Notes: generated by a model not told the origin, from the sequence alone. A stretch of DNA of 64,000 bases from Adenanthera pavonina (GCA_026686845.1 JAIVEN010000019.1:33050501-33114500); one strand, 5' to 3'; shown: positions 12,782-26,845, counted from the stretch's first letter. Numbers and translations: made by a program.

Positions 12782-13316
12782 TAAGGGTGTTTAAGGGTAT
12801 GATTTGGTTTAATTTTGGACAAAAACTAAACCGAATCAAACCAATCGATTTACCTATTCTTGAAACATTGTCGATTTAAATTTTAGTCGGTTGTGTTCGG
12901 TTTAGCAGTTGGTTTAGTTCAGACTTGGTTCATGCTTTTCAATTTTTTTTTAAATAGCATCCTTCTTCAAAAATTAAATTAAATAGATTACATATATATA
13001 TATATTTTAACACAAATTATATCTAAATAATTTATTAACCAATATGCTTTATAAATATTACAAAAGTGAAATAAAATAGGTGTGATTATGAGTAATTGGG
13101 TAAATTTATATGTTATAATTTATTATAATATAGTTATCAGGTGTGGTTCGGTTTGGTTCAGGTTTTATTGCACTAAAACCGAACCAAACCAAACTGAGTT
13201 GGTTCCAAAAAAAAAATTTGAATGGACCTCATTTTAATTTGGTTTGAACTGATTTTTGTCGGTTTGGTTCGGTTCGATTCAGTCTGATCGATTTTGTTTG
13301 GTTTTGAATACCCTTA
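12782..13316. mobile_element. hAT-like non-autonomous element
   Basis: About 535 bp beginning TAAGGGTGTTTAAGGGTATG and ending AATACCCTTA, that is, inverted ends of the TAAGGGT type. The flanks show an imperfect 8-bp duplication (ACCCGTGC on the left, GCCAGTGC on the right, 6 of 8 identical). The interior is rich in GGTTTGGTTCGG and its complement CCGAACCAAACC, giving internal fold-back potential. An 8-bp duplication and such ends suggest the hAT superfamily. No transposase frame is present. Confidence 0.5.
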
Positions 13317-13319
13317 GCC

Positions 13320-15040
13320 AGTGCAAATGCGAGCACCTATATCGATCTATTCTTCTTCTTTCTTTTTTTTTCTTGCAAACAAAAGAAAATGTCGTAAGTC
13401 GTAGCAATAATACGTTGCCCTTATATAAACCCTAAAAATAAAGGGGATAGAAACGGTGTCAATTGGTTGCACGTTAAGGTTGGACCCACAAACAACCAGT
13501 CTCTAACTTTGTAAGGGGAAGCTGAGGACGAACTTTCTCCCGAGTCGACTCAACTGAGCTATATCCAATGCAGGTGAAACAGTAGCTTTCGGCATTAAAA
13601 AAACACATGGACTCGTCAACAGCAGAATGCATGGGAAAATGCAAACCTACTTCTCTATTAATAGTCAAAAACTATAAAAAGAGGGATGGTCATATCATAT
13701 GTCTAAATCTAATAATACTGGTGGCATCGACGACTTAGGTTAGGTGTTCCTAGCTACTTAATGATAGTATAAATTATTATATTATATAGAGCATATACGC
13801 GCGCGCACACACACACACAACTGCAGGCCGGGTACTACACTATTTTAAATCCCAAAGGTGGTCAATAATTGTTGCCTTCAAGAAACCTAATGCACACCAA
13901 GCTGAATGAAATATGCTAAATAGTAAAAAGGACATGGTGAATAAGATGCTAGCTAGCGTGAAGCTTCCGTATCGTTGTGATTGTTTGGGCTCATCTTAGA
14001 AAGTGTGTGAATTCATTGGCTACTATCAGAAGCCACTGCTTCAACTAATAAATAGCTTTGACAGTCTTGCAGACACCAATTGTTCCGAAATGGGGCCTCA
14101 CCATATTTCACTATCCATCACTTTGTTTCACATGCATTTGCCAATTTCATTGCACTAATATTGTGATCAATATATTACCCACAAGGCCCAACTAATTTAT
14201 CATTTATGGCAACCTCCTTCATGGAGAAAATGAAGTGCAAACCAATCTTTCATAAAGTTTCTCAGACTGTGGAATGTGATAATATTGAATTCAAAGAAAG
14301 CACCGTTCTTCATGAAACCTCTTGTACGAAAATTGCAAAGCTTTGTATTATTAACAGACTATAAATGAATCACTAATCGCTGTCATGGCTATGGCCACTG
14401 AGTTTAACAGAGACGTGTGGGATTGTAACGCTGGCCTGGGACTGGGAATATATGGGTGACCATTAACAGCAAAGCTTGGACCTCTGATGTCATTTTTGTG
14501 GGAACTAGGAAGCCGCCTATAAAGCAAAATGTACATAAAAAGGCTGAATTTTCATAGGTGCAGAGAGATCAAATCAAATATGAATAAAAGAAATGGATTA
14601 AGTCTAGAGATAGATATTATATTCGGAATATATAATAAGCACGAGGATATCTATAGTTTAAGTTCAACTTCACACCTAAACTTTAATGTGAATTCTTTTG
14701 CTATAGAAGATAATTTGCAAGCTTCAACCAGCACGTGAAAGGAGGCAGGAGGAGGGTGAAGTCAAAGTGACGGTAGTAAAGGTAATCAAAAGGAAGATTT
14801 ATGTCAAAACAATCGCAGACAAGTAATTAAAGTGGAAAGCTATGAGTCAAGGAAGGCTGGAGAAGGTCAACGTTTCTAAACTTCTAAATACGAAAATTTT
14901 GCTACTTGTACTTCAGTTTAAAGTACAATATTCCTCAATCCCCATAAAACAAGGGAAAACAAATTCAAGAGCTCTTTTTTTTTTCTTTTGCTCTTTTGAA
15001 AGTATTTTATTAATTTAATCTTTCCCTCCTGTATATTCTC
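13320..15040. other. Upstream region of the GA2ox gene
   Basis: No gene seen. A CA/CG-type short repeat lies near 13800-13820. The rest is unique AT-rich DNA. The leader of the gibberellin 2-oxidase probably begins near 15.05 kb, where the sequence turns CT-rich (15060-15200), as is common in plant 5' leaders. Confidence 0.45.
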
Positions 15041-15301
15041 TTTCTTGCTGCATAAATATCCATTATTAGTTCACAACTCCCTATCTTCTCTTCTCTTGTG
15101 TACTCTACTGAGGAACTCTCACCTTGCTTCTCTCTTCTCTGCTTCATCCATCGCTTATACTATACTATTTCTCCTCTCCAAGTTCTCTAATTCCTCAGAA
15201 AATAAGATAGTGAGATTCCGCCCCGAATTTTTCCGGCCGTTTCTTTTGTCTCTATAAATTAATACGTATATTATAAATTCCATATATAGAGAGAGAAAGA
15301 T

Positions 15302-17121
15302 ATGGTGGTGGCTTCTCTGCATCCTATTCGGAATGAGAATAGTTTGAGCATTGATCTTCCAACGGTGGACCTTTCTGCAGAAAGGTCAGTGGTGTCAAAG
15401 CTGATAGTGAAAGCCTGTGAGGAGTTTGGTTTCTTCAAGGTGATAAACCACGGTGTCCCTCCAGAAACTATAGCTAAAATGGAAGAAATAGGACTTTCTT
15501 TCTTTGCCAAACCAGTGGCTCAAAAGAAGCAAGCTACACCTGCTACTCCCTTTGGCTATGGCTGCAAGAACATAGGCCTCAATGGAGACATGGGCGAGGT
15601 GGAGTACCTTCTTCTTAATGCCAGTCCTCCTTCCATTGCTCAAATGTCTCTCAACATCTCCAATGACCCTTCCAATTTCAGGTATCTGTCCTCTATCTCT
15701 CCTTGCTATTTGCTTTTCAGAAAAAAGTGGTTTTTGTTTGAAAATGAAGTCTAGTTACAAGTATATATACAAACTTCAATTGGTAACAATACTTTTTCTC
15801 AAAACGGTCTATGTGGTACTATAATATGATGTTCTAAAAGTTCAAAAATTTATATATTTTTACTGTCCATTCATGTATGAATTTTAGAATTGAGATATAT
15901 ATTGGTTAGCCCTATCTGTCATTTTCTTAACCTTTTGCACTCATTTCATGGAAAGCCTTACCCCCTTAGTTGAAGAAGAATTCTTAGCCAAAAAAAAGGA
16001 GAGAGAGGGTAATAGGATGAACACAGGTTCTGACTATCTATAAATGGCACTTTTTTTTGAATATGGTGAAGCCAAACAATGGACGAGAGATCGTGCATAT
16101 ATAGTATAAGAAAAGAAAGTGACAGTCGGGGGTGACAAGGTGGTGATGAATAATATATTATAAAATGAGGGTTTTTGACATGGACCATGCTACCTAGTAA
16201 GTTCTTGCCAGCTTACCCGGTGACTATATATATATATATCTGAGTTCAATGAATAATTATGACTTGCTGTTTGGAACTACCTTGCAATGAGTTGTATCCG
16301 ACCAACAGAGAATGGAGAGAGAAAATTATGGACGTTATTATTCCCTTCTATAACCAATAATCTTAATTTGACAACTACTATTCTTTAAACAAGAGTCTTA
16401 TTTTGCTACTACCTACGTACGTGCTCCATTCATTTGCATTTTTCCTATTAAATTAAATTCATATATAACCTCATCCTGTTTCTTATTATAGTCTTAATTA
16501 TAACACTATTGATGAACAAGAAGAGAGCCTGAGTAATTTAGGCTTAATGTTTATCTTCTGTGCTCTGCTTTCTCTTCTTTCATCGTTTTGAACTTCGAAT
16601 CTTTTTTCCTTATTATGTTTCTAGTGGTGGAAGAAAGCTCGATTTTCTTTAGTATATAAATAACAGTACATATATATATAGGACGTGCTTAGTTTAATTT
16701 AAGGACGCACGCTTTTTGGACCTATAAAAAGATAAATAATTAAAATTTACTGATACTACGTACCAAGTAAGGCAAACCATGAAATGAATGTAAAAAGGTT
16801 GAAAACTGTAGGAACTATATATTGATATGCAAGTTGTGCGATCGAGAGATATGCGACATTGTTTGGATAGCATAACTATTCAGAATGAATGCGTTGCTAT
16901 ACTCTAGGATGCTATGATTTATTTCTTTAAATTAAATATTTTAATTTTTTTAAAATGAATATTAGATACAATAATATATTGAGGTCGCACTCGCACATAT
17001 GGGAGAGTATGGGACGAAGCAAGGTGTCCTAGGAGATGGGATGATATATGTCAGAGAGTCAGAGACTCTGCTGTTCCATGGGTTTTTTTTTAATGGCCTC
17101 TGGCTTTAATTAATTTAGGAA

Positions 17122-17163
<42 letters not shown>

Positions 17164-18653
17164 GAAACCAGATACGAACGTCAGTACCATCGAATAAAGT
17201 TTGGCGTATCAGAATGACATCTCAGCGATACATCAACAACGTCCAATCATATCAAAACTGAAAAAGGAAAAAAAAAGTAAAAATATTCCTGTTTTTCAAA
17301 ATTAAAAAGTTTCAAATTCCCAAAAACGGATATAATCCGTAGTTATTTTCATTTTTACCCACTTATCCTCACCAATAAAGGAAAGAAGGAGGAGCAGGTG
17401 GCAGCTCTCTCAGCTGAGTCGGGTTCAGTTGAAGATCCACTCTGCCAACAGTTTCACCTTCACTTGACGTGCAAGTTAATTAGTATATAAATGGGAAGTG
17501 AAGTTAGGTGTTTTTAAAAAGTTGTAATGTAAAAAGAAAAGGACACGTGAAGAGCGAAGAGATGGATGTAGAGAGGGTGAGGTAAAGGTTGATGAGGGGT
17601 CTGATGGCTGTGGATGACAGGTGTACAGTAAGGGAATACGCAGAGGCAGTGAGGGAGGTAGCATGTGAAATATTGGAGGTGATGGCAGAGGGATTGGGGG
17701 TCCCGGATGCATCGGTGTTCAGCAGGTTGATCAGGGACGTTGATAGCGACTCGGTGCTGAGGCTCAATCACTACCCTCCTACGCTCACCAACGCAGACTC
17801 CTGCTGCAAGGATAGGGACAGCTCAATGTCATCCCCATCCCCTACCTGCAACTGCAAGGTTGGCTTTGGAGAGCATTCTGACCCTCAGATCCTCACCCTC
17901 TTGAGATCCAACGACGTTGCTGGCCTCCAAATCTCTCTTCAGGATGGCGTGTGGATCCCCGTCACCCCAGACCCCTCCGCTTTCTGTGTTAATGTTGGTG
18001 ATGCATTGCAGGTATGTCCCCTCTTCTCTTCCTACCTACTTCTTCCTTCCTTCCTACATCCTCCCATTCCCATTTGTGTGTTGTTTGTTTTATTTCTCAA
18101 CCCCACACCCACACACAGCCTTACCTTGAGAATTAAGGCATACCTGTGGGGGTCTGGGCCTGGGGCTGGGGGGGCTCTATCCCCAAGTAACCAAGGCAAT
18201 AAAGAATCCTAAATAAAGCCTGGCTTGATAGCAACGCTTGTGAAATGAAATGACTTTGATAATCTACCCCTACTGTCACTACTTCTCTTCAGCTTCTACA
18301 TTGAATTACAGTAGAATCGCACTGTAGCTCAAGATCAATCAGACAAAGTAATGAGAGGGGAAAGGGGGATTATAATATGGTTGATTTGATTGTGATTTGT
18401 GAAGGTAATGACGAATGGAAGATTTGTGAGCGTGAGGCACAGGGCAATGACAAACTCGTACAAGTCAAGAATGTCAGTGGCATATTTTGCGGCTCCGCCC
18501 CTGAATGCCTGGATTGTTGCACCACCCGTTATGGTGACGCCTAACACATCCTCTCTTTACCGCCCATTCACTTGGGCCGAATACAAGAAAGCTGCCTACT
18601 CCCTCAGACTTGGAGACAGTCGTATTCACCTTTTCAGGAAGGGCAGCATCTGA
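15302..18653 (+). CDS. GA2OX: Gibberellin 2-beta-dioxygenase (C19 class), 3 exons
   Basis: Exons 15302-15681, 17621-18011 and 18405-18653 join in frame (CAG|GT donors, AG acceptors) to give 339 residues, the usual size for a C19 GA 2-oxidase. The enzyme is a cytosolic Fe(II)/2-oxoglutarate dioxygenase that 2-beta-hydroxylates bioactive GA1/GA4 and their precursors, inactivating them. Seen in the product: the N-terminal DIOX_N part with ACEEFGFFKVINHGV near residue 40, LRLNHYPP, the iron ligands His212, Asp214 and His269, and the 2-oxoglutarate-binding Arg279/Ser281 (RMS in place of the commoner RVS). The segment NVGDALQ|VMTNGRF spans intron 2, a conserved junction in this family. Intron 1 is long (1.94 kb) and carries an AAT microsatellite. 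The gene is convergent with the invertase, with 758 bp between the stop codons. Confidence 0.95.
17122..17162. repeat. (AAT)n microsatellite in GA2ox intron 1
   Basis: About 13 uninterrupted AAT units inside the first intron of the gibberellin 2-oxidase, roughly 460 bp before the exon 2 acceptor. Confidence 0.9.
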
Positions 18654-19411
18654 GATTTATTAAGCTCTTAGACCTTGTAGAAATAGGCTAATAGCATAAT
18701 GTAAAAAAGCTCCTTTCCCTCTAGATATCTCGGGTTCGGGAGTTCGCTTGCCAAGTGTCACTCAAGTTCTTTTCTTTTTGTTTTTTCCTGGTGTTTTTGG
18801 CCCCCTAATATGTGAGTCAGTCCACCTTGCTATCAGAAACATGGTGTCAATGGCTTGTAACCTGTTATAGCTGTACTAGAAAGTTAACTGTTCTCAAGTT
18901 TCACTCATGAATCAAAATCCGAGTTTCTTTGTAATCCATTCTATTTACATATGATGACATTTTGAATTAATTTCTCTTGGCGTCTTTAGGACACTTATGG
19001 CAGAGGTTTTTCAACTCCACATGTTCAAACTACATAAAATTATTCAACACATAAAACTACATAGATCTTCAAATCTGATAAGACCAAGGCAGTAACGAAA
19101 GATAACATTCAACATTTCAGCTATAATCAATCAGTCGGATCTCCTAAAACATGATCATCTACATGGAGTTTTTCCCGCATAATTTATGATACAACAGAAC
19201 CAAGCTGGCCGTTGTCGTCAAATAGCAAGACAACCGGCTTACATCAATTCTACGAACGATGGTCTCCATCGTCATAATACATGGAAGAGTTTTTGTGTTA
19301 GGTGAAATCTAACTTAAAGCAACTATTTTTAATAAAAAGGGTGGCCTTTGATGCCACCAGACAGACTGAAGAAAAAGGTGAACATGCAGAGAGAGGAGGT
19401 TCTGCTTCCCA
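18654..19411. other. Convergent 3' intergenic region
   Basis: The 758 bp between the stop codons of the gibberellin 2-oxidase and the invertase. It must hold both 3' untranslated regions and both poly-adenylation sites. No separate element was recognised. Confidence 0.6.
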
Positions 19412-22400
19412 TTAGACAACGGATTGAGATCTTGAAGCAAAACGGGAACACTTCCTTCTACCACTCTTTTTGAGCATGCAGACACAGGACTGAAGGATTT
19501 CAAAATCCTCCTCCCAAAAGAGCAAGGAAGCCTTCTCTGGATTTTCTAAAAGCATCTTTGAGGTCAGCAAACCAGCAATAGTCCACGTTTGCATAAGCCG
19601 GGACTGTTTCCCTATAAACTTGCCATTTCGAGTATCATAATACTCAGGCCATCCATCCGCAGGAAGTCTTTTCTCTGCCACAGCAATGGCCTTCTGTGCC
19701 AAGTCAGGCCGTCCCATCTTGATGCAGGCCAAAGTGAACTGATATTTAGAAGAAATAGTGTCAACAGCGAGTTCATTAATCATCCACTGAAATAGTGTCT
19801 TATTAATGCAAGGAAGATTCATAAAGTTTCAATTCATCAAAATGTTCATCCAATGATCAGTTAGAATATAAATCCATTAGAACGAAGACATCTTAGGTTG
19901 TTTTATTTTTCAGGCTTCAGCAAAGGAAGTGATTAAAGTAATAAGCTTCCAATTTTTTTCAGTCTAAAAATAAATATATACATCACTAGAGTGCTTGAGA
20001 TTTGAGAGCACATGCCATAAAATAACTCTCAAAAGATATCCAACTCACCAGCCAGAGAAGTGTTGGCCACGATCCCCCGTTGTGATATGACCATGGGCTG
20101 CAAAACAGTAACAGAAAGTTAACATATTTGTCTAACAAACACCACGTAGCAGGGGAGCACACACTAAACACAAGTTGTGACAAAATGACCAATGAGTGGA
20201 AAAAGAACAAAATATAAAAGAGCCTTACGTGTTCTTGGGGTCACTGCCAGTGATTATACGCCATTCATCATTCTCCAAGGCAGGATAACATATCTTGAGA
20301 GGCATTTGGGCGACAAGATCATCCCATTTCGCCTCAATTAAATTCAAAATGCCCCTATTCTGCTTTGTTGTGCCTAAAGAAGAAATAATGGTCCAAAGAT
20401 TTCCAAGTGTAAAAAATCTGAAGTCCATGTGAGCAGGTTGCAAATTGCCAATGAAATATCCACCTTCCTCAGAGATCCAGTCTACCAGCCAAGAAGGAAT
20501 TTGCTCCGGATAAATGTTAAACTTGTTAACGGCATCATTAGAATACTCTTCTGTCTTATAACGATAAATTTCATTAATCTTCTTTATATCAACCCAATAA
20601 TATTCTCTCATGTGAAAAGAGAGAGCACTCAGGCGATTATTAATGGCAGCCACCAAACTCTTGGTTGCATCACTGACAATCAGCATCTCACGTGAGCAGC
20701 GTAAAGCTGAGTAAAATAATGCCTGCAAAATTGAAATTCAAGACCACACAAGGAGAAAATTATAAGCAAAAGGCATGTACTTGGACAAACGGTATCAAAT
20801 ATGCAAAGAAAGGGAAACATGGAATAAGGCAAGGGTCCAATCAAGGATGACAAATGTTAGGCAATTAAAATCTCATAACATCAGTCACTGAAGCTTTAGT
20901 CTGATCAAAATATTGAAGGAACATGCCTACTCAACATTCCTCGATCACTTTTTGACTAACATATCTTCTAAAACAGATAAGAAAATTCAAACGTCAAAGA
21001 TAGAGCTTCATGAATGAGACATGTGAGGAGGTTTAGGAAGATAGCCAATCGTTCCAGGACCAACCCAGCTCAAACTCAATACTGTCTATGAATAGGATGT
21101 AGTTGTCAAGTCATGTATAGCCGTTAAAATCCCAAAGAAGGTCATTTCAACAATGAGGAAAAGATGAACATTTTTTATAACATCATTCCAGTGCCAATCT
21201 ACTAATGAACATGATAAATGCCAATTCCTATTTCTATAAATATGCAATGATGGTGGCACACCAGCACGATTAGCTTACTTGGATCTCAAGAGGGTGACCA
21301 TGAATACCCATCCGTCTATCAATCATGCAGGAACCATCAGTGACTAACAAAGTAGGAAACATGTCAAATCCATCAGTCAGACACTGCTTAAGAATCAGTC
21401 TCATGCCTGTCTGGACATCCACCCTTTCTTGCAATGCATAATCTCCAGTGAGCTTCCCATAAGCTCTCAACAAAATGATCCACCATAATCCTGTCAACAT
21501 AGTATTAAATGTAGGCCTAAAATTTTGAACCTATAATGGAATGAAACACTAATAACAGATATGTGGATGAAATCTTGAAAGGTAAATAGATAATATCGCT
21601 GAACTTCAACCCAAGGACAATTACTATGATTACAAATGATATTGCGGTGACATTTCACTAACAGAACCAAGATGTATTTGCTTCCACAAATAAACAACTC
21701 ACCAGAATCAACAGGTGCAACACGGCCAATAGCTGATTCACCAAAATCAGGATCCAAAACGTCCTCAAATGCTTCCTTGCTTCCATCAAGAGACACAGTT
21801 CTAACTTTGAAGCTTGCTGGCATCAGCCCTTGCCCTGGGCTGTAACAGTCAACAGTCTTCTCCCAACTCTGGTATTTGTAAACGATCCAATTGAATTAAA
21901 ATATTAAAAGAGGAATAAAGAGCCATTTATAAAAATCTAATAAAAGCTTATTCAACATTCTTCCCTGAGAGCTGTCCAAATAATATATTCTCAGTCCCAT
22001 TTACTTTTCACTTGTTCCTCAGGACTTGATTGTTATATGAGGCAAGTAGCAAAACTCAACTAACTAGACGCTTAACTCTTGATTTTAAAATATTATAAAA
22101 TGATATAGATGAGCATTCAAGAGAAAGGAGCAGAGGGTTAAGATGGTGATTTACAATTTAGGACAAATTAGAATAATAAAAGAAACAAAACAATAAGGCT
22201 CGTGAAGTTATAAAGTACTATTATTCTTCCCTCAACACAGGAGAAAAAATCTACCTCCAGCGCCCATTAAACTACCCGAATTAAATATAGGCAAGATCAG
22301 ATATCATCTATTATGTGGAAGTAAAGTTAAAATGCATCATCTACCAAAAGTTTTCAAAATACAAAGTCTAAACAAAGTTATTAGCAGTAGTCACAGAGCA

Positions 22401-23332
22401 AATCTTCTTAACAGTTCTACGGAGGAACATTAGGTTTCAAGAGCATGGTAAGAGAATTTACACATTCAACAAGCAAAACAATTTTGTGGATGTACCGCAG
22501 ATAAAATAAAGAATGACAAACTAATCAAGCTATGAAGGCCGTATTAATATACCTGCAACTGCAATGTGTGAAGTAGAAAATTCTTGACAATCTCCCCTTC
22601 GCCATTGAGTAAAAAGGCAAGTGCTGACGGAACAAAATCACGGATAAAGATTTGATCATAATTCAGTGGTTGTTTGTCAGTAGAATCATTAGCTGCAACA
22701 GTCCCAACTGGATTTCCACAATAAGTGACAACAGCACCTCGAAGCTGCCTCCAAGCTTCCTTTTCAATCTCAGACACCTCCCTCGCAACCTTACTCTCAT
22801 TCAAACCCTTTAAATTATCTATATCTACATTTGACCCATTATTTCTATCTTCGGAGACTTCTTCCAATTTACTTTGACCAGTTTCAATTCTTTCAAGCAC
22901 CAAGGGCTTCACATTTAAGCCACTTTGAATATAAATCTTCTCAAAGCTTGTGTTACTACCACGAGAATCAACCGATGTAGAATGGTTTCTAATATCCGAA
23001 ACTACATTCGGTATCAATGAAATACCCCTTCGACTGCTTATATCGACACAACAACTATTCCTAAAAATTCTAGACTGACCCCAATTTGAATCGGAAATGC
23101 TAAAATCTCGCCGATTCAAATTGATCATAAGAATACACCTAACAATTTGAGTATTACAGGTATGGTATCTACGCCGATGGCTTGATTTGGGATATGATTT
23201 GGACAAGATGTCCATGATTGAATTATTAAACTTGGTAGGAGGAAACCCAAAAATAGACGAGGTTTTGCAGCTATTTAAGATTTTACAACAAGGCTTCAAG
23301 GTAGAGATTCCAATACAGCTACCAGTAGTCAT
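19412..23332 (-). CDS. Alkaline/neutral invertase, GH100, organelle-targeted type, 6 exons
   Basis: Exons on the minus strand: 23332-22553, 21868-21703, 21490-21279, 20722-20229, 20097-20049 and 19738-19412. All have GT-AG junctions and join in frame to 675 residues. The enzyme hydrolyses sucrose to glucose and fructose. Recognised parts: a long N-terminal presequence beginning MTTGSCIGIST, typical of the mitochondrial or plastid A/N-InvA group (the cytosolic type lacks it); then EKEAWRQLRGAVVTYCG, FIRDFVPSALAFLL, SPGQGLMPASFKV, RVAPVDSG|LWWIILLRAYGK, RMGIHGHPLEIQ|ALFYSALRC, PSWLVDWI and SYHNGGSWPTLLW. ATG 23332 is preferred because the family N-terminus starts there and the four codons before it contain no ATG. 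A canonical GTAAGT donor at 23566-23561 suggests a further intron in the 5' leader. Confidence 0.95.
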
Positions 23333-23344
23333 TTGCACGACCAA

Positions 23345-23640
23345 ATAACGTCAGCCCAGAAATATAAATGACTTTGAAAAAAAAACTTGTTTGTTTATTT
23401 ATTTATGTACGATTCTGTTGATCTTCACTAAGCTAGAAAAAATTAGGGTATATAGAAAAAAATTGGGTAATAATATATGGGAAAAATAAAATTAATAGAG
23501 GAGGAACATCGAAAATCTAAATTGATCACTAAGCAATGGAGAATATATGACAATTTGTTTACTTACAGTTTCAGGACACAATGATCAGATCGAGCGGTTT
23601 GAATGAGAGAGCACAGGCGTTTGAGATTAGAATGGAACAG
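23345..23640 (-). promoter_or_regulatory. Invertase 5' leader with probable leader intron
   Basis: Upstream of the invertase ATG, a perfect donor AACT|GTAAGT occurs at about 23567/23566 on the minus strand, followed by intron-like AT-rich sequence towards 23345. The acceptor could not be fixed, as several AG candidates exist. Leader introns are common in this group, but this one is inferred from the donor alone. Confidence 0.35.
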
Positions 23641-23644
23641 GGAA

Positions 23645-26600
23645 GCTCAAAACGCGGCTTTATAAGCTGAGGAAGGGAAAGTTCGTTGGAGATGGGGGGT
23701 TGCTTCCGGAGTTGATCAAATCTGAAATACGAAACAAGTGTAATTACGTCAATGTCCCTGCACGTGATCCATGGATTTCTTTTGGGTATTATACAATTAC
23801 TCTAATACCATTGCCGAAAAATAGAAGTACTCTAATACCCTCGTATTTCTTCCCTGTAGAGATTCAAAAGTGACGGAGGGTAGGGGAATAAAACGGTCCC
23901 ACCATTTTGAACACATTTTAAAAAAGGGCAGAAATCTTTAATAAAAGCGTCAAGGGGGCAGTTCTTGTCCACTTTCGATTTGTACGCCGCGTAACGGTCC
24001 ACGTGGTGTCTTGTTATTCGCCATCATGGTGGCTCTAACTTACAGTGAAAAATATCTTGTTTACTACTACCTCGCAAAAATAAAAGTATCTTATCTCCCA
24101 AACTCCCAATCTCTGAAATGTCGTGAAATGATCATGATCATGATCATGATAATGATGACTGCTACTTTTCTTTTATCATATAAATTAAAAAATATAATTA
24201 ATTTGTCAAATTTTTTTTTTAAATTTACTAGTATATTTATACAAAAATAAATAGATAAAAAAATAATTAATATTATTTTTTATTTTTAAGATAATAGATA
24301 GAGATATAAATAAAAAATAATAATTAATCTGGTCTCCAAATTATAAAATAACATATCAAGAGAAACAAAATATTTTTTAAAGAAATAAAAAAAAAACAAG
24401 GAAGTATCTTCATTGTTTTTATTTGCAGCAAACCAAAATTCTGCACGTTACGGCATCGCAAGCGATTCTCCACGTAACCGGGTGTCGTTACGGAAAAACA
24501 ACAAATTTATAAATTTATATACTATTAAGATCTATTTTTTATATTAGGACTAGAAGGAATACGTCACATAGTTATCATTTATTACTAAAAGTCTACTATA
24601 TTTTTATTGTATTTTAATTATAACATTTAATAAAAAAATATTGGACTAAGTATAAAAATTTCAAAAAGTCTTATACAAAGTTTCTTGTATGAAAAAATTG
24701 TACTGTTGTTGATCATAATTTCATTTTATTTTTTTAAAACCAATACGAAATGGAAAAATCACCGGTGGTATCTAATTTTTTAATCTGAATATATGTTTTA
24801 TTATATTAACAAATGAAGCCAAAGGATCCAAAAGGAAAAAAACACAAAGAAATAAAATAAAAGGTAAAACAACTGAAAAAAAAAAGGCTCCCTCGACCCG
24901 TAATGTCTATTATCATTAGCGCTTTGATACCAAATATCTAACCTTAATAGTTTAAAGCCTTTTTGTTGTTTTGACCAAAAGAGTGAAAACCTTTTTGTCT
25001 GATCTTTTTTTAGATCAAATGTCTGATCCAAACTTTATATTTGGGCCCGTTAGTCAGAAGTAAACTTCTTTGATTTTGGGTTAATCAAAAGAGTTTTGGG
25101 CTTGAAACTGCTATTGATTCAAATGGGTTCATTATAGGCCTTTAGTTATGTAGTTTGGGCCAAACGTTAATTATAGAGGCCGAACAATGTTTTCTATTAC
25201 AATCGTCCAAGAGCAATGCCCATTTGGTTTTGTAAACTTGGACAAAATCATTGCTTGTTGACCCAATAACGCCCTCAAATGAACGATTTCTAATTATCCA
25301 TTTCACATTTGAACAAAAAACAGAGTCACAACCTAAAAAATCGCTATGTAACAATGAGTCGTGAGCCTTTTATCACATTCATATCTTTTTGGGGAAGAAT
25401 TTTAAAATAGGCACCATGTCCATGGAGGCAACATAATTCTAAAGTGATACCTTGAAGTTGGAAATTTGTATCAATCAGCCACGAGTACTAGTTGGAAACT
25501 ATGTTGTCGTAGTGGTACCTATTTGTAGTTTTCCTTATTCTTTTATGCTATTCCCTCTCCAAATACATAAATGTATAAATAAAGTGGATCCAATTTGAGT
25601 TGTATTCATAAGGAAAAAAAGATTGAGATGAATTTGTAGGCTACACGTAAATAAATAATAAATATAAAGAAAGCTGGCAACTTCAGCAGTATGACGCAGG
25701 CAGTGATTTAATTTGACATTAACGCATCGTTAAAGATACATACGTGCTTAGATTTATTATATATTAGCTACTTGCACCAACCAGTACGTATTAATTTTAT
25801 GTGGTAACTAAAGTTGCAACTCATCTCTCGTGATTGATTTACCGAACCGTACGTGTTGAATCACTAATTAAATAAATGTACAACAATTAATGTTGCGGTA
25901 TTAGGAATTAAAAAAATTAAGCATAATAACTCAATTTAAAATAGCGGATTTTGACATCTTGTGATAGATTTTATAATATTTTGTAAATTATTCTCAAGTC
26001 ATTTAATTAACGGCGGTTTGTTCTTATATATAATTTAACTTTGATTAATTTATCCTATTTAATTTAGCTTTGATATATATATATATATATATAACTAAAA
26101 CCATGCATGTTTGTGCGTTTAATAATTTTATCATAAAAAAGGGAGGATTGATTATGAGTAGGTAGATAATTAGAAATTGTAATAGGTAGGTAGCTAGTAA
26201 TGTGGAAAATGAATGAGATAGACATTAAGGCTCGCGCGCAATGAGTGAGAAATAGTGTTGTCTAACAGAGGACAAATAGGAACCACAAATTTGAGGATAA
26301 ATAAAATGGGGAACGTGAGTGGTTCCATAATTATTAATATAAGCAGAGAGAGAGAGAATGATGACATAGAAAACAGTTGCATAGATGTAACGCAAACCCC
26401 TAGTTAGAAACAAAAATATGGTTTCCATCAAAGTTAAGATCTTCGAGGGATAAGAATGAACCATAAATGTATCTGCTAAAAGTGGAAGGCCAACACAGGA
26501 ATCCACTTTGGTTGTTACGCCTTGGAAACATATTCTCTGCATTTGTATTTGTAGTCACATTATGAGGTGTGGAGTGCAACTAGCTGGCTTTTCAAAACTC

Positions 26601-26840
26601 TAGTGCCTCCTCTCTGGTCTGGTATGTTGGAAGACTTTTTTCTTTTTTTGTTTTTAAGTGATTCAACTAGTTAGGAGAAGAAATGGAAATGAACTTAGAA
26701 AATATGTATGTTTGATATGTTCTAATTAAGTAAGCAGAATGTTTATATAATCTCGTTCGGTACGTGTTTTAAATTGACGAAATGGAATCTTTATGATTGT
26801 AAAGGACAAAAATACCCTTATCAAAAAGAATTTAAATAGC
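23645..26840. other. Intergenic spacer
   Basis: No recognised gene. It holds the presumed invertase promoter (from about 23.65 kb), short ATGATC-type repeats near 24125-24155, MITE-derived AT-rich sequence around 24.2-24.6 kb and an (AT)n tract near 26075-26092. A 43-codon minus-strand frame at 26400-26531 is discussed as a weak candidate only. Confidence 0.5.
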
Positions 26841-26845
26841 ATGAA

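Noticed and set aside
20429..20695. 88-codon plus-strand frame.
   Set aside because: It is the opposite strand of invertase exon 4.
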